From Diospyros lotus (taxonomy: Eukaryota; Streptophyta; Magnoliopsida; Ericales; Ebenaceae): a stretch of DNA of 64,000 nt. Every line of letters begins with the position of its first letter. The stretch's first letter is position 1. The DNA lies in the NCBI RefSeq assembly GCF_014633365.1, contig NW_026267104.1, positions 6,260,587 to 6,324,586 on the forward strand, read 5' to 3'. Shown in pieces: positions 47,508 through 60,315 of this stretch. The notes under the pieces were generated by a model. It was not told where the DNA came from. It did not search any database and saw nothing but the letters and a program-made list of their open reading frames with translations. The translations under genes and the position numbers were made by a program.

Positions 47508-50500
47508 CAGTGTTCTAAAAATCAGCTTACGCAGCCTTTAGCCGCTACAATTTTGGCCTAATCAGCCCCTTTAGGTGCCGCCCCGGCTAATCAGTGTCGA
47601 GCGGCACCTAATCGGCCACGGCGGCCACCTAGTCTCATGAACCGCCTCGACCGCTTGCTCTCTCTATTACAATGCCTAAGAAGATTTAGGGTTTTTTCCC
47701 CTTACCTATTCTCTCTCTCGTCTCATCGTCATCGCTTGCTCTCTCTGTTGTCGTCGTCGTTGCCTCTTGTGGACAGTGAACTCGCCATCGCCGCTTGCTC
47801 CCTCTAGTTGCAGTCGCTATCAACGTTGCCATCCCCACTTGCAGAAGATTTGCTCTCTCTTTCTTTTTGAGTCTCAACATTTGTTCTCTCTGTTGCGACA
47901 TTGCCATCAGGCCTTTGTTCATTCCAACAATCTTTTATATAATTCTATATATATATATATATATGGATATATATATGTATATTTGTATTTAGAATAACTA
48001 GTGGATCACCCATGCGTTGCATGGATATCGTAAAAAAAAAAAAAAATTGTTAAAATGAAAGTTATATAATTTAATAGTTACAATAAATGAAAATCACAAT
48101 AAAGAAGTAAAAAATAAATAAAATAATTGTGTTACAATCATGAAAATACAACAAAAGGATTACAGCTTTTAAAAGATTTCCTTATATGTATTCAAGGGTA
48201 AAACAAACAATTAAAAGCACATAACTCTATCCCGAAATCATATAAAAAATAAACCTAAATTAACATGTAATACAATAAGCAATGCGTAAAAAATACAAAA
48301 ATTACACAATAACAGGAAAAAAAAAATAAATGATAACTAAACTCTTTATTCTGAAATATGCATTCAAGGATAGACGTTTTTTTTTTTGGATTTTCACGTG
48401 TATTTGTCTCATATGTGAGTATCACACGAACCCTTGAGGCCTAATTTTTCTTAGTTGCATTCATATCACTCACTTGAGAGAATAGTGATGCTATGTTACA
48501 CCAGAAGACCAAACTGGGTAAAAAAATACGGTTAAAATTTACTAAATAAAAGTAAAGAAGAAGAGAAAATTTGAGAAGAAGTATGGAGAAATGAGAATAA
48601 AGGAAATGGAAGGGTTTAATAGGAATGGAGATGAAGAAGAGAGAGAGATATTTATTTTCTTTTATTAATTTCTCCTCCTTCAAATTCTCTTATTTCTCTC
48701 AATTTATCAAATCACATGCCACCATTAAGTTTCTCTTTTTTCTCACGCTTTGCCACACAATTCGAATCTTACTCACTTAACATAATTTTCAAAACACAAA
48801 TTTAATTTGCATTTAATTTCTCCAAATCCAACATATAGCACATCTTTAGAGTAGACTAATGGGAAAAAGGAAAATTAAATAAATGACAATAATCAATTAA
48901 GTTGAAAAATAAAATTATGACATTTAAAATTATAAAAAAATAAATTTAAATTAATTAAATTGTATGTAAAATAAAGATAATTTAAATAATTAATTAATTA
49001 TATAAATAATAATAATTAAATTTTCAAAATTGATTATCCATACATGACTTTACATATTTCTCCTAACAATCAAGTACCACATTTAAGACAGGTCAAATTT
49101 TTAAGGAAGCAAAAAAAAAAGTTAAAAAATAAAATTATAACATTTAAATTATATATAAAATTATAATATTTAAAATTATAAAAAATAAATTTAAATTAAT
49201 TAAACTATATATAAAATAAAGATAATTTAAATAATCAATTAATTATATAAATGATAATAATCAAATTTTCAAAAGACTTTACATATTTCTCCTGACACTC
49301 AATTACCATATTTAAGATAGATCAAATTTTTAAGAAAGCAACAAAAAAAATAAAGTTAAGAAATAAAATTATAACATTTAAAATTATAAAAAAATAAATT
49401 TAAATTAATTAAACTATATAAAATAAAGATAATTTAAATAATTAATCAATTATATAAATGATAATAATCAAATTTTCAAAATTAATTATACATACATGAC
49501 TTTATATATTTCTCCTTGCAATCAATTACCACATTTAAGATATGTCACATTTTTAAGAAAGCAACAAACAAAAATAAAGTTAAAAAATAAAATTATAACA
49601 TTTAAGTTATATATAAAATTATAACATTTAAAATTATAAAAAAAAATAAATTTAAAATAATTAAACTATATATAAAATAAAGATAATTTAAATAAATAAT
49701 TAATTATATAAATAATAATAATCAAAATTTTAAAATTAATTATCCATACATGACTTTATATATATTTCTCGTAGCAATCAATTATCACATTTAAGACATG
49801 TCACATTTTTAAAAAAACAACAAAAAAAATAAAGTTAAAAAATAAAATTATAAGATTTAAGTTATATATAAAATTAAAACATTTAAAATTATAAAAAAAT
49901 AAATTTAAATTAATTAAACTATATATAAATAAAAATAAAATAAAAAAATTACTTGATAGTCGGTATTCGATGGTATTACCTAGTATCTCAAGATTTCTCC
50001 CAATTTAAAAAAGTCTAATTTTTTTGTAATTTATTTTAATTAAAATTTTATGTTAATATATAAAAATTAATAATATAGATAAATTAATAATATTTATCTT
50101 GACTCTTCATATACTAGCATACTTACACATTCTCCAAACACTATTCAGCTATTAAAAAAACTATTTACATGTTTAAAGAACTACACGTTGATATACATGA
50201 CTTTACATATTTTTCCTTGCAATCAATTACCATATTTAAGACATGTCACATTTTTAAGAAAGCAACAAACAAAAATAAAGTTAAAATAATTAAACTATAT
50301 ATAAAATAAAGATAATTTAAATAATTAATTAATTATATAAATAATAATAATCAAAATTTTAAAATTAATTATCCATACATGACTTTATATATATTTCTCG
50401 TAGCAATCAATTATCACATTTAAAACATGTCACATTTTTAAAAAAACAACAAAAAAAAATAAAGTTAAAAAATAAAATTATAACATTTAAGTTATATATA

Positions 50501-51726
50501 AAATTATAACATTTAAAATTATAAAAAATAAATTTAAATTAATTAAACTATATATAAATAAAAATAAAATAAAAAATTTACTTGATAGTCGGTATTCGAT
50601 GGTATTATCTAGTATCTCAAGATTTCTACCGATTTAAAAAAGTCTCATTTTTCTATAATTTATTTCAATTAAAATTTTATGTTAATATTTTAAAATTAAT
50701 AGTATGGATAAATTAATAATATTTATTTTGACTCTTCATATACCAGCATGCTTACACATTCTCCAAACACTATTCAACTATTAAAAAAAACTATTTACAT
50801 GTTTAAAGAATTACACGTTGACATACATGACTTTATATATTTTTCCTTGTAATCAATTACCATATTTAAGACATGTCACATTTTTAAGAAAGCAACAAAC
50901 AAAAATAAAGTTAAAAAATAAAATTATAACATTTAAGTTATATATAAAATTATAAAAAAATAAATTTAAAATAATTAAACTATATATAAAATAAAGATAA
51001 TTTAATTAATTAATTATATAAATAATAATAATCAAAATTTTAAAATTAATTATCCATACATGACTTTATATATATTTCTCATAGCAATCAATTATCACAT
51101 TTTTTAAAAAATAACAAAAAAATAAAGTTAAAAAATAAAATTATAATATTTAAGTTATATATAAAATTATAACATTTAAAATTATAAAATAATAAATTTA
51201 AATTAATTAAACTATATATAAATAAAAATAAAATAAAAAATTTACTTGGCAGTCGTTATTCGATGATATTACCTAATATCTCAAGATTTCTCCAGATTTA
51301 AAAAAGTCTCATTTTTTTGTAATTTATTTTAATTAAAATTTTATGTTAATATTTTAAAATTAATGATATGGATAAATTAATAATATTTATCTTAACTCTT
51401 CATATACCAGTATACTTACACATTCTTCAAACACTATTAAGCCATTAAAAAAACTATTTACATTTCCAAGAACTACACGATTTTTACAAATCTAGACTTA
51501 ATTAATGACATATAAAAATTTCATTTCAGGTAAGCCAAAAAAATTGAAAAAACATAATAAAATATCAAAATAGTAACTGAAAATAGGCGGGAAAAAATTT
51601 GACAGCTATTTTGTTATAATATATAATATAGATATAAATTTTATTTAAATAATTTTTTTATGTATCGCCTAGGCCTTAGGCCCCAATCTGGCACCCGACT
51701 AGCGCCTAAGACGTTTTAGAATACTG
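47508..51726. mobile_element. hAT-type element (4219 bp) with 8-bp duplication
   Basis: The termini CAGTGTTCTAAAA and TTTTAGAATACTG are inverted repeats with one mismatch. They are flanked by ATAACTAC (47500-47507) and ATAACTAT (51727-51734). The duplicated locus at 43372-43380 reads CTATAACTATAGCAC without an insert, giving an empty site. The ends are rich in GCCTAGGC/GGCACCTAATCGGCC-like motifs. No transposase is readable. Between 48000 and 51640 lies a strongly AT-rich tract made mostly of tandem repeats; the CCATGCGTTGCATGG start at about 48010 may mark a second nested element. Confidence 0.82.
49020..51480. repeat. Higher-order AT-rich tandem repeats
   Basis: The motif CATACATGACTTTATATATT plus CAATCAATTACCACATTTAA recurs near 49040, 49275, 49490, 49750, 50195, 50380, 50822 and 51055. 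A second motif, CTTGATAGTCGGTATTCGAT, recurs at about 49953, 50580 and 51243 (period about 630-660). So roughly 220-250-bp monomers are organised into a larger unit present about three times. Confidence 0.85.
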
Positions 51727-52013
51727 ATAACTATAGCACTTTAATTAAAATATATGTATTTTTTCATCCATCGATTTAGATAAAAACTAACTTTTAAGTA
51801 TTAGAAGTTTTTCCTAGAATATCACTCAAACTGATTTTTTTTTTTTATTTATTGCAAGTATCTTATCAACTACTTTTATTTTGAGTTCAGTTCAGTTTGT
51901 TACGGATTTCAATAACATCAATAATTATAATATGTTTATGAAAATATAAATTGATTAACAGGATTGAAAGGTATAAAGGATAATAAATTATATACTAAAA
52001 AAAAAAAAGGACT

Positions 52014-52533
52014 TGATGAGGGAATATTTACAGGGGGCAATTTTACTGTACTACCCCTGGGAGGTTACCATTAACTCGGAGCCATGTGTGTTAGTAAAGA
52101 CCAATATGCGATCGCCACGTGTCAAGACTTAGGAGCTCCGCTTATCTTTATAATCTTTATTATGATTTTGAACTGGAAAGAGATAAAGAAGAAGATTAAG
52201 TCAACCAATGATATCTTTAAATATCCCCAAAATTATCTCTATTAGGGAAGATTATCTTTTCTCCCTATGGAAAGAGGATCAACCTCTCTTTTTGAAATAT
52301 ATCTTATCTGCTAAGGGAAAGGCCACGGGACATCTATAAATAGAGGGCAACCTCTACAGGTATGGGATCTGATTCCTAAGGGACTCTTCTTTTATGATCT
52401 TCCATGATTATTATACTCCTTAAAAACCCTATGAACTGACTTGAGCGTCGGAGGGATCACGGGGAGCAAGTCCCCACCCTTTTTGCAGGTACTTGGTTCG
52501 AGACAAAAGAAGGTGATCGACTCTGCATCATCA
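52014..52533 (+). mobile_element. Solo LTR (520 bp) with perfect 5-bp duplication
   Basis: Starts TGATGAGGG and ends GCATCATCA, flanked by GGACT on both sides (52009-52013 and 52534-52538). It has a TATA box (CTATAAATAGAGG, about 52334) and the ACTTGAGCGTCGGAGGG motif (about 52439), which I recognise from many plant gypsy-type LTRs. No internal region. Confidence 0.85.
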
Positions 52534-52769
52534 GGACTTTTATTTGTCTTCCATTTGTAATGGCAAAAATAATGACTCTTTTACATGGCATAGATTCTAA
52601 ATGTCGTTGATTTGAATGAGACTCTTAAATCAATTTACTTATACTTTGTTTTATGTTTAAAGAAAATATTTACACATACTTAAGTGTGTTGTTCTACCTA
52701 AACCTCCCAACCTTACACATACGTTTCAGCAAGTTTTTAGCTTTTTTGAAAATAAAAATGCTATTTGCT

Positions 52770-52995
52770 GACCATGTTTGCTTGCACGCTCCATTTATAC
52801 AATCAAAGTTAATGTATTATATATATATTTATTTATTTATTTATTTTAGTCAGTGTTATAAACACTATTGTAGTCTTGGTTTGATAAACATACAATATAT
52901 ATTAAAATTAAATGTACAAATCGCATTGATAAATAACATTTTTGTTCTTTATGTAAAGGAGATTTGAAGGGGCAAATTGGTGGGAATATAAAATA
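52770..52995 (+). repeat. Original upstream region of the intact PPR gene, now separated from it
   Basis: Collinear with 35930-36121 upstream of PPR copy 1. It ends exactly at the 9-bp target duplication TATAAAATA (52987-52995). The matching downstream part resumes at 62693, just before the PPR start codon. Confidence 0.9.
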
Positions 52996-53962
52996 GGGAA
53001 ATTCTATTCGCAGTCATCTTTTTATTTTTCGTAGCCATAATTAAAATAAATTTAATAATTACTCTTCGTAGCTAGAATTATTACTCGTTGCAGCCAACTA
53101 TATTACAAATTTACCCTCATATACTCATAGAGCTCTCTGACGCACCTGGCCGCCGTTCTCTACAGCATTTGTGTTCTCTGCAACCTCCACTCGCCTTTGA
53201 AACTTCCCTACAGCCGCACTCGCAGCCTTCGCCTTTCTCTACAGCCGCGTCTCTCTGCTGTGCGCGCTTGGTGAGGTAAGTTTTACTTACATCTTTTGAT
53301 TGTTTGGGTTCGATCGATGAGATAATTTCAAGAAAAAACAAAAACTTGGGTTCGATCAGGCTGTTCGGAGGCGACCCTCGCCTCTGAAAGCTGGGTTTCA
53401 AAGGCGATGACCGCCTCCGAAACCCAGGTTTCGGAGGGGCGAGGCAGCCTCCGAACCCTTTAATTTATTTTTTATTTTATTTTTTGTATTATTTTTTATA
53501 CAAATATTTGAACAAAAATTAATTTTTTAATTAAATAGTGATAATTAACATTTTTTTATACTTAATTTTTTATTTAGGTATTGGACTTGAATAATTTAAT
53601 TTTTAATACAAACAAATATATATTTTTTTACTTAATTTTTTAAATCTAGTAATGGATTTCCCCAACTCACTAGATAGGGTAACATATTTTATATAATTAT
53701 ATTAACATATTTTTTATTAACATATATTGCACAACTCTAGAGTCCCGAACTCCAGAATTCGGGAAACATGGATTTTCTCAAACTCCAGAGTTTGGCGAAT
53801 CTCGTGTTTCCTGAACTTTAGAGTTCGGGAAACATCATGTAATGTTCTGTTTAATATTTTTTATTTTTGTGTTATTTTGTAGGTATGATACGTGATATTT
53901 TTTATTTTTTGTGTTATTTTGTAGGTACATGCTATTTTTTATTTTTGTGTTATTTTGTAGAT

Positions 53963-56016
53963 ATGGTACGCGGTAGAAGAGGTGAAGCTTCCTCATCTCG
54001 CCAGCCTTCTTTTTCTCGGGAGCGTCCTACTGCATCAACTAGAAGAAGAATGAGGATTTGAGAGTTCTAGTGAGCCGACTATTTTAGAGCTAGTAGAAGA
54101 TCCAATAGCAGATTATGTGACACCCGTTGAGGAGGATCCCAACATTAATCAAGGGGAAGCAATTGATCAACCATCTTCCTCTCAGCACGATGATGATGAT
54201 ATTTCTGAACCACTACCTGGGGGCTCTAGTGATAGATCTATTCTAAAAAGTTTTAAAAATCATGTTGCATTTGCAATATGGGCAGGAGATGTAAGTTATA
54301 TTAATTTTTTTAATATTTATCTTTATAATTTAAATAATTAGGTAATTGAATTTTTTAACAGGAAAGAGGCATATTAAAATGTAGAAATCATGGCCTTAAA
54401 ATTCCCAAATGGCCATTGGATAATCAGCCTCGTGTTCGTGATATTGTTATGAATTCTAGTTTGTCACCATTGATATAGTGTACTTATCGATATATAAATC
54501 ATGCTATAGTCTCAGCATTTACAGAGATATGGCAGCCTGAGACTAATACATTTCATTTACCATTTGGAGAGATAAGTTTAACATTATATGATGTTGCTAC
54601 TATTTTGAAGATTCCAGTAACAGAAAGATATGTATCTGTGCCTCATCATTTGACACCTAGTGAAGCTAGTGATTTATTATGTAGGTTACTTGGGGTTTCA
54701 TTAGATGTAGCAACACAACAAATTAGAGAGAATCAAGGAGCATTTGTAAAATTAGATTGGTTGAAAAGAACATTTATGCATCTACCAAATGAGGTTTCTA
54801 ATTAAGAGATTGAACATATTAGTAGAGCATATTTATTATTTTTATTATGTTGTACTTTATTTGTAGATAAGAGTGGGACATTAGTTTCAGTAGCATATTT
54901 GACATTATTAGATGATTTAAGTATGATCGGTAATTATGCATGGGGAGCTGCATGCCTCGCATATTTGTATCGACAACTCGGCATTGCTACTAGACGAGAG
55001 GTGAAGAGTATTGCTGGATATCATACCTTATTTGAGGTAATTATTTTAATTTTATAATTTTATATCATATATTTATATATATTTAACATAATTATTTATA
55101 TTAAATTTACAGGCATGGGTGTACGAGCATTTCCCTTTTACTAGAATTAGATGTAACTTGTTATATAGTGACGATCAGCCACGAGCACTCCATTGGATAC
55201 CTGTTCATGATACTGATTCTTTACAATCTATTAGGGAGCAGCTTGATGATTTATCACCGGACGAGGTATTTATCATATATATGATTTGTAAGTTAATTAA
55301 TATATTATAAAATTACATTTTAAACTAAATAATATTTATAGTTGATTTGGACGCCGTACGGGAGGGTTCAGGCACAACATCCACTTCCACAAATTATATT
55401 TTTCTCAGGTTATCTGAAATGTGAAAATATTATAAAACCATATCATCCTGAGAGAGTTTTACGACAATTTGGGCATGTGCAAACTATTCCTCCACCCCCA
55501 TTATCACCTGTTGAAGCTAGGTGGGGTTCGGGTACGGCTTCATATCGGGTAATTTATACATATGTTGATAATATTTGAAATCGATGGGATATGCATTTAT
55601 TACCACCACGTCGACGTGGTAATTATTCTAAATTTCCATGACATTTTACACCTGAATATTTGAGGTGGTATGGAGCTATTACACATCCAATTATACAAAA
55701 TCCTATACATCGATCCAGTTTTGATAGAGATGCAGAAGATATGCTCAGTCTTGCTGAATCAGTAAATTTATAAATTATATTTAAGTTATTATTGAATTTA
55801 GTTTATTTAAATTAAAAAAATTTGATATAATTATTTTTATTTCAGCGTAATCGACTAGCATTATATGCTATCAACCAGACGATATCAAGTACTGAGCCTG
55901 TATCTGCTGATGTATGGAGGGAGACATTTCTTGAGGTGAATACCATTCTAGACTCTCAGCATCCTGATGTTGATAATATTGAAGCGTCCACATATCGTAC
56001 ATCTCCTCCAAGATAA
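53963..56016 (+). pseudogene. Plant mobile domain (PMD, MAIN-like) protein gene of element A
   Basis: Five exons with GT..AG junctions: 53963-54290, 54362-55036, 55113-55265, 55342-55761 and 55846-56016. The start MVRGRRGEASSSRQ, a low-complexity acidic/Ser region and then HVAFAIWAGDERGILKCRNH open the protein. The PMD core follows (SAFTEIWQPETNTFHLPFGE, LTLYDVATILKIPV, YAWGAACLAYLYRQL, AWVYEHFP, RPLxP-like WTPYGR, PERVLRQFGHVQTIPPPP). Database entries of this type are often named serine/threonine phosphatase 7 long form homologue. PMD proteins exist as host genes (MAIN/MAIL, needed for silencing and genome stability) and inside transposons. Lesions: a frame change near 54055, TAG at 54476, TAA at 54803, TGA at 55576 and another near 55639. 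A 5' UTR exon probably lies around 53100-53275, ending at GTAAGT. The biochemical role is unknown. Confidence 0.85.
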
Positions 56017-56382
56017 TTCACTTCGGATTAATTATACCTTACTTATAGTTATTGTGTAGTTGTTGTTTATAGCACCGAATTGCTTATAGTTGTTGTTTAT
56101 GGTTGTAATTCGTAAATTATAATTTTGAATTATGTATAACTTGTAATGATATTTTATTTTAATATTTACTGTTAAATTTTATTATGATTTATCTAATTTT
56201 AATACCATTTACATAAAAATTAAAAGAATAAATTATTGAAAGAAAGAAGCATAACTTTGTGCAATTTTGACACTTCTAACAAAATAAAGAAATATTACAA
56301 ACATATAATATAAAACATACACATTCGTCATTCATAGTTAAATCAAAAATATATAATGTAAAACATACACATTGGTAATTCA

Positions 56383-59300
56383 TCATTCATTAGTTAAATA
56401 AAAAACATCATTTGTAATAACATTTTTGTTAATAAGAGACAGAAATACTTGAATTCGAGTTATATATGGTGTTTCCCATTCACGTGCAATATCATATCGA
56501 TATTTATGCCAATTACGTGCAACGAGAGGAATTGATGAACCTGATTTAAGAAACACCTGAAAAAATGATAAGATAATATTGTTAATACCAAATTTATATT
56601 AACATGAGTATAGAAATATATAAGTAAATTATTAAATAATAATACCTGTATAAAATGACAATCATCCACAAAACCAATAGTAATAATTCTATGTTGTATA
56701 ACTGAAGGGGCGGCTGATCTCAATGGAAGGTAGGTAAGACACTGCATTCGAGATAAATGAACCAACACAATATTATATTTTGAAGCAATCAAATGACCTA
56801 TGTCAGGTAAAGTCATCCAATGTTGAGGAGGTGCAACGCACTCAAAGCAAGAAAGTGCGTGCATTAACTTATCTACACGCATAGCAGATCCGTATAACTC
56901 TATACACTCATCACGAAAAGTATGCAACTCTCCAATCAGATTCATACGAATATCCCTCCAGTTGTGCTTACTCATTCCAAGTAATGCAGCAATAGCACGA
57001 AATCCACAATGTCCATCCGACTCCACATTAACAATATTATGTATAAAATGATGTATTTTTTATGGGAATGAAGCATCATAGCCAAGCAATCTGTGTTTGA
57101 CACTGATACGATAAAGTTTACTTTCATTCGCTGTGTTAATTGAGCTTTGTGTTGCTGGAGATGTACTATCATGAATAGACTATACTATTTTAAAATATGA
57201 TGGATCACGTCGAGTGGATGTATCAACCTGAATTTTATTCTTTGACGATGGCTTACTTTTTGTCCGAACTTTCACACTTGGTGGGATCAATGAAGTCGTA
57301 GTTGGATCTATTAATTCTCTCAACTTTTGTTTTAATACGATTTTACCTTCTGTTGGTTTTCTGATTGAAATATATTATATAGACTTTCTAACTCTGGATC
57401 AATAGTTAACACTGAAGACATATCAGCAGTCTGCATTAAATCTAATTTTGTCCAACAAGGGTGCACAAATGATAAAGGAATTGGTCGTCCCTCCATTATT
57501 AATTCTGCAATTTCATGTACACAAGGTAAAACCATGTGTGCTTCTTATCACACATCTACATGCAACCTTATCCACCCTAATTTTTCGAGCTATCTGTGTT
57601 TGCTCTAATACCATATTCATTGCATTTCTTGATATAATACCTCTCAATTCTCTAAAAATTTCTGGCTTGAAATTATGTTGTACTAACATTAAACTCTTCT
57701 CAAAAGACCCTTTTATCTCGGTATATTGTAACTCAATGAGAGAATTGATAATTTTCCATGATGACTCAAAGTCACCTTTAGATGATCTCAGATATCTCTT
57801 GAGCTTCGCATGTGCACTCTTAGCCCTTTGAATAAAAACATAAGCAGTATTAGATTAATAAGAGATATTATAATAAAAACAATAACAACAACATTTGAGT
57901 TTACTATAGAATACCTGTTAGTAGTAACATTGCCAAAATATAATACTTTATTTGTCCACGCTGCAATAAATTTTTCTTTATAATCATTCAGCCATGTCTT
58001 TCTCACATAATCAAGTGCTTCCTCATATGCATGATACTCAACCATTAAGTCACAAAGCAGACTTTGATACTCAATCTCAGTAGAGGCAAAAACAAAAAGA
58101 TTCCATTGTAACATAGATTTCTCCCATGTCTCATTTCTATCAAAAAATTTCTTACACTTAGCAAGTACATTTTTAGATATATGCCACCTACATAATATGG
58201 TCGTCGTACTTGGAAAGACTTTATGTATTGCATTCATCAATGCCAATTCTCCATCAATGACAATTACTCCTAGAAATGTATTAGATCCCATCACATTCTT
58301 TAATCTCTCCATAGCCCATGTGTAGTTATTCTCGTATTCATGGTTCATAAATACAAATCCAACAGGAAAAATTAACTCAGTGGATATCACACCAACGATC
58401 TCAAGAGGTGGATACCTATACCTATTGGTTTTGTATATACAGTTCATTATCAAGACATGTGGAAATACTTTTAATAAATCTATAGACATCAGATAAGCCC
58501 AAAATAAGTCTGCAATACAATTTGTTGATCCATCGCTTCTGTGCCACTCCACATAATTACATTCTCTTAATTTCTTCATCAACTGTTGCATTTGTGATCT
58601 ACCACCTTTCTCAATAAGTTTATATATTTGACGCGCATTATATATAGTTTTGATAGTAGTAACATTATTCTCATTATCTATCTTTAGGCTCATCAAAATA
58701 TTTCTATGTTTCACGAGATTCTCAGACATTGTTTTTAAAATTACTTTCTTTTTTTCTGTAAGCCTCCCTGCATATGAATGACCCTCCAGTTGAACTGCTA
58801 GTGCATGATTGTGCAGTCCACATATAACTTTCAACTCCCACTGCTCAAATTTCATACCAAGTAATTCAAACGGACAATCACACTTTTTTGAACCTGTGCA
58901 CTTCCATTTTAATTCTCCTATTATTTATTCTTTCTTCTTCTATGGTCTATACTTTTCACTACGTTCACAAGTAAAACGAACTCTAGGTTTTTTTCCAGGA
59001 CCTCCAGATTCTGAACTCTTGATCACAATCACAATTCCATTTTCTTTTCCAATTTTCTTAGTCCATCCGATGAGTGCTTCTCTAATTTCAAATAGCTAAT
59101 ACAATAAAAAATATTCAAATATATTTTTTTCTATAATTATATATTTCAAACAAAATTATTAAAAATCTATCATACCTCTTCCGTAGTAAATTGTTGAATA
59201 ACATCAAATTCCTAGATTGCACAATTTGATTCCTATAAAAAAAAAATCAATAAAATAAAACATAGATTGGAAGCAATTTGAAAATGAAGAAACCATATTT

Positions 59301-59695
59301 CCCGAAACCTCTTCCCCGACCCTAACCCCTGGCATTCGAGAAGGCTAGCATTCCGTGAAGGCTGGAATTCGAGGAAGTTAGCCTTTCCCGAAGGCCAGCC
59401 TTCATGGAGGGTGGCTTTCCTCGAAGGCCGCCCTCCCCGAAGGCTGGTCTCCTCGAATGCTGGAATTCGGGGAGGCTAGCCTTTCCCTGGGAAGGCTGGC
59501 CTCCTGAATGCGCTATTTACTTTTTAACGTCCAGAAAACACAATCCATATTACTCTTACAAGCACAAACTCGTATTTTAGAAACATACATTTACAAATTA
59601 CTTACCTGTGCGAAATATTCTTTTTCTAAATAGTTGTTCTGTTCTTCCTCAAACTCTTCCCAGTTCTCCGTCAATATTTTAGTGTAGTAATCCAT
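56383..59695 (-). pseudogene. FAR1-type MULE transposase fused to an OTU-like cysteine protease
   Basis: Read on the - strand: exon 1 59695-59606 (MDYYTKILTENWEEFEEEQ), exon 2 59232-59176, exon 3 59095-57915, exon 4 57825-56646 and exon 5 56556-56383. Domains in order are a FAR1/WRKY-GCM1 zinc-binding region (C..CDCPFELL..GLHNHA), a MULE transposase core (57915-58600), a SWIM finger (CRCVIRSTHG..C.HE near 57540) and an OTU domain (ESDGHCGFRAIAALLG with catalytic D..C, and FVDDCHFIQV with the His). The first transposase Asp of the usual MDCTYKTN is Asn (MNCIYKTN), while the second (VIVIDGELALMNAI) is kept. Stops interrupt exons 2, 3 and 4, and frames shift at the SWIM finger and after about 57380. 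The transposase should cut and insert element ends. The OTU part resembles deubiquitinases; its use to the element is unknown. Confidence 0.88.
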
Positions 59696-60315
59696 GATCG
59701 ATTGGATGATAAAATGAATCGCTGATATGTATTTGAGAGAAAATAGATTAGTATGAGTGTGGGTTTGAAAGTGAGAGTGACTCTAAATGAGAGAGATGAG
59801 AGATTTTAAGAGAAAATATTTGATTGGGATATGAGCCATTGTGAAGAAGAAATTACAGAATTTCTCCGATGAAATTACAAAATGTTAAGTGGTGGTTGAG
59901 TATTGAAGATAAGGGTAAAATTAAATTTTTATTTGAGGGTATTTTAGGTATACTAAAAAATAATTGCTAAAAGTAAAAGGGAAATTCTATTCGCAACCAG
60001 CTTTTTACTTTTCGCAGCTATAATTAAAATAAATTTAACAAATACTCTTCACATTTACTATTATTACTTGTTGCAACCACCTATATTCCAAAATTACCCT
60101 CATATATCTCATACATCGTGTCGTTCCTTTCTCTATAGTCACTCGTCGCAGTCACCTTCTCTATAGACACGTCTTTCTGCTCTGCGCTTGCTGATAACAC
60201 TGGTAATTTTTACATGTTTGAACTTGGAGGCTAGAAGGGGAGAGGTTCGATAGGCAAATGTGGTGGCCGCCTGAGTTTCGGATTGGTCACCGCCATCGAA
60301 CCGGAGGCAGCATGG

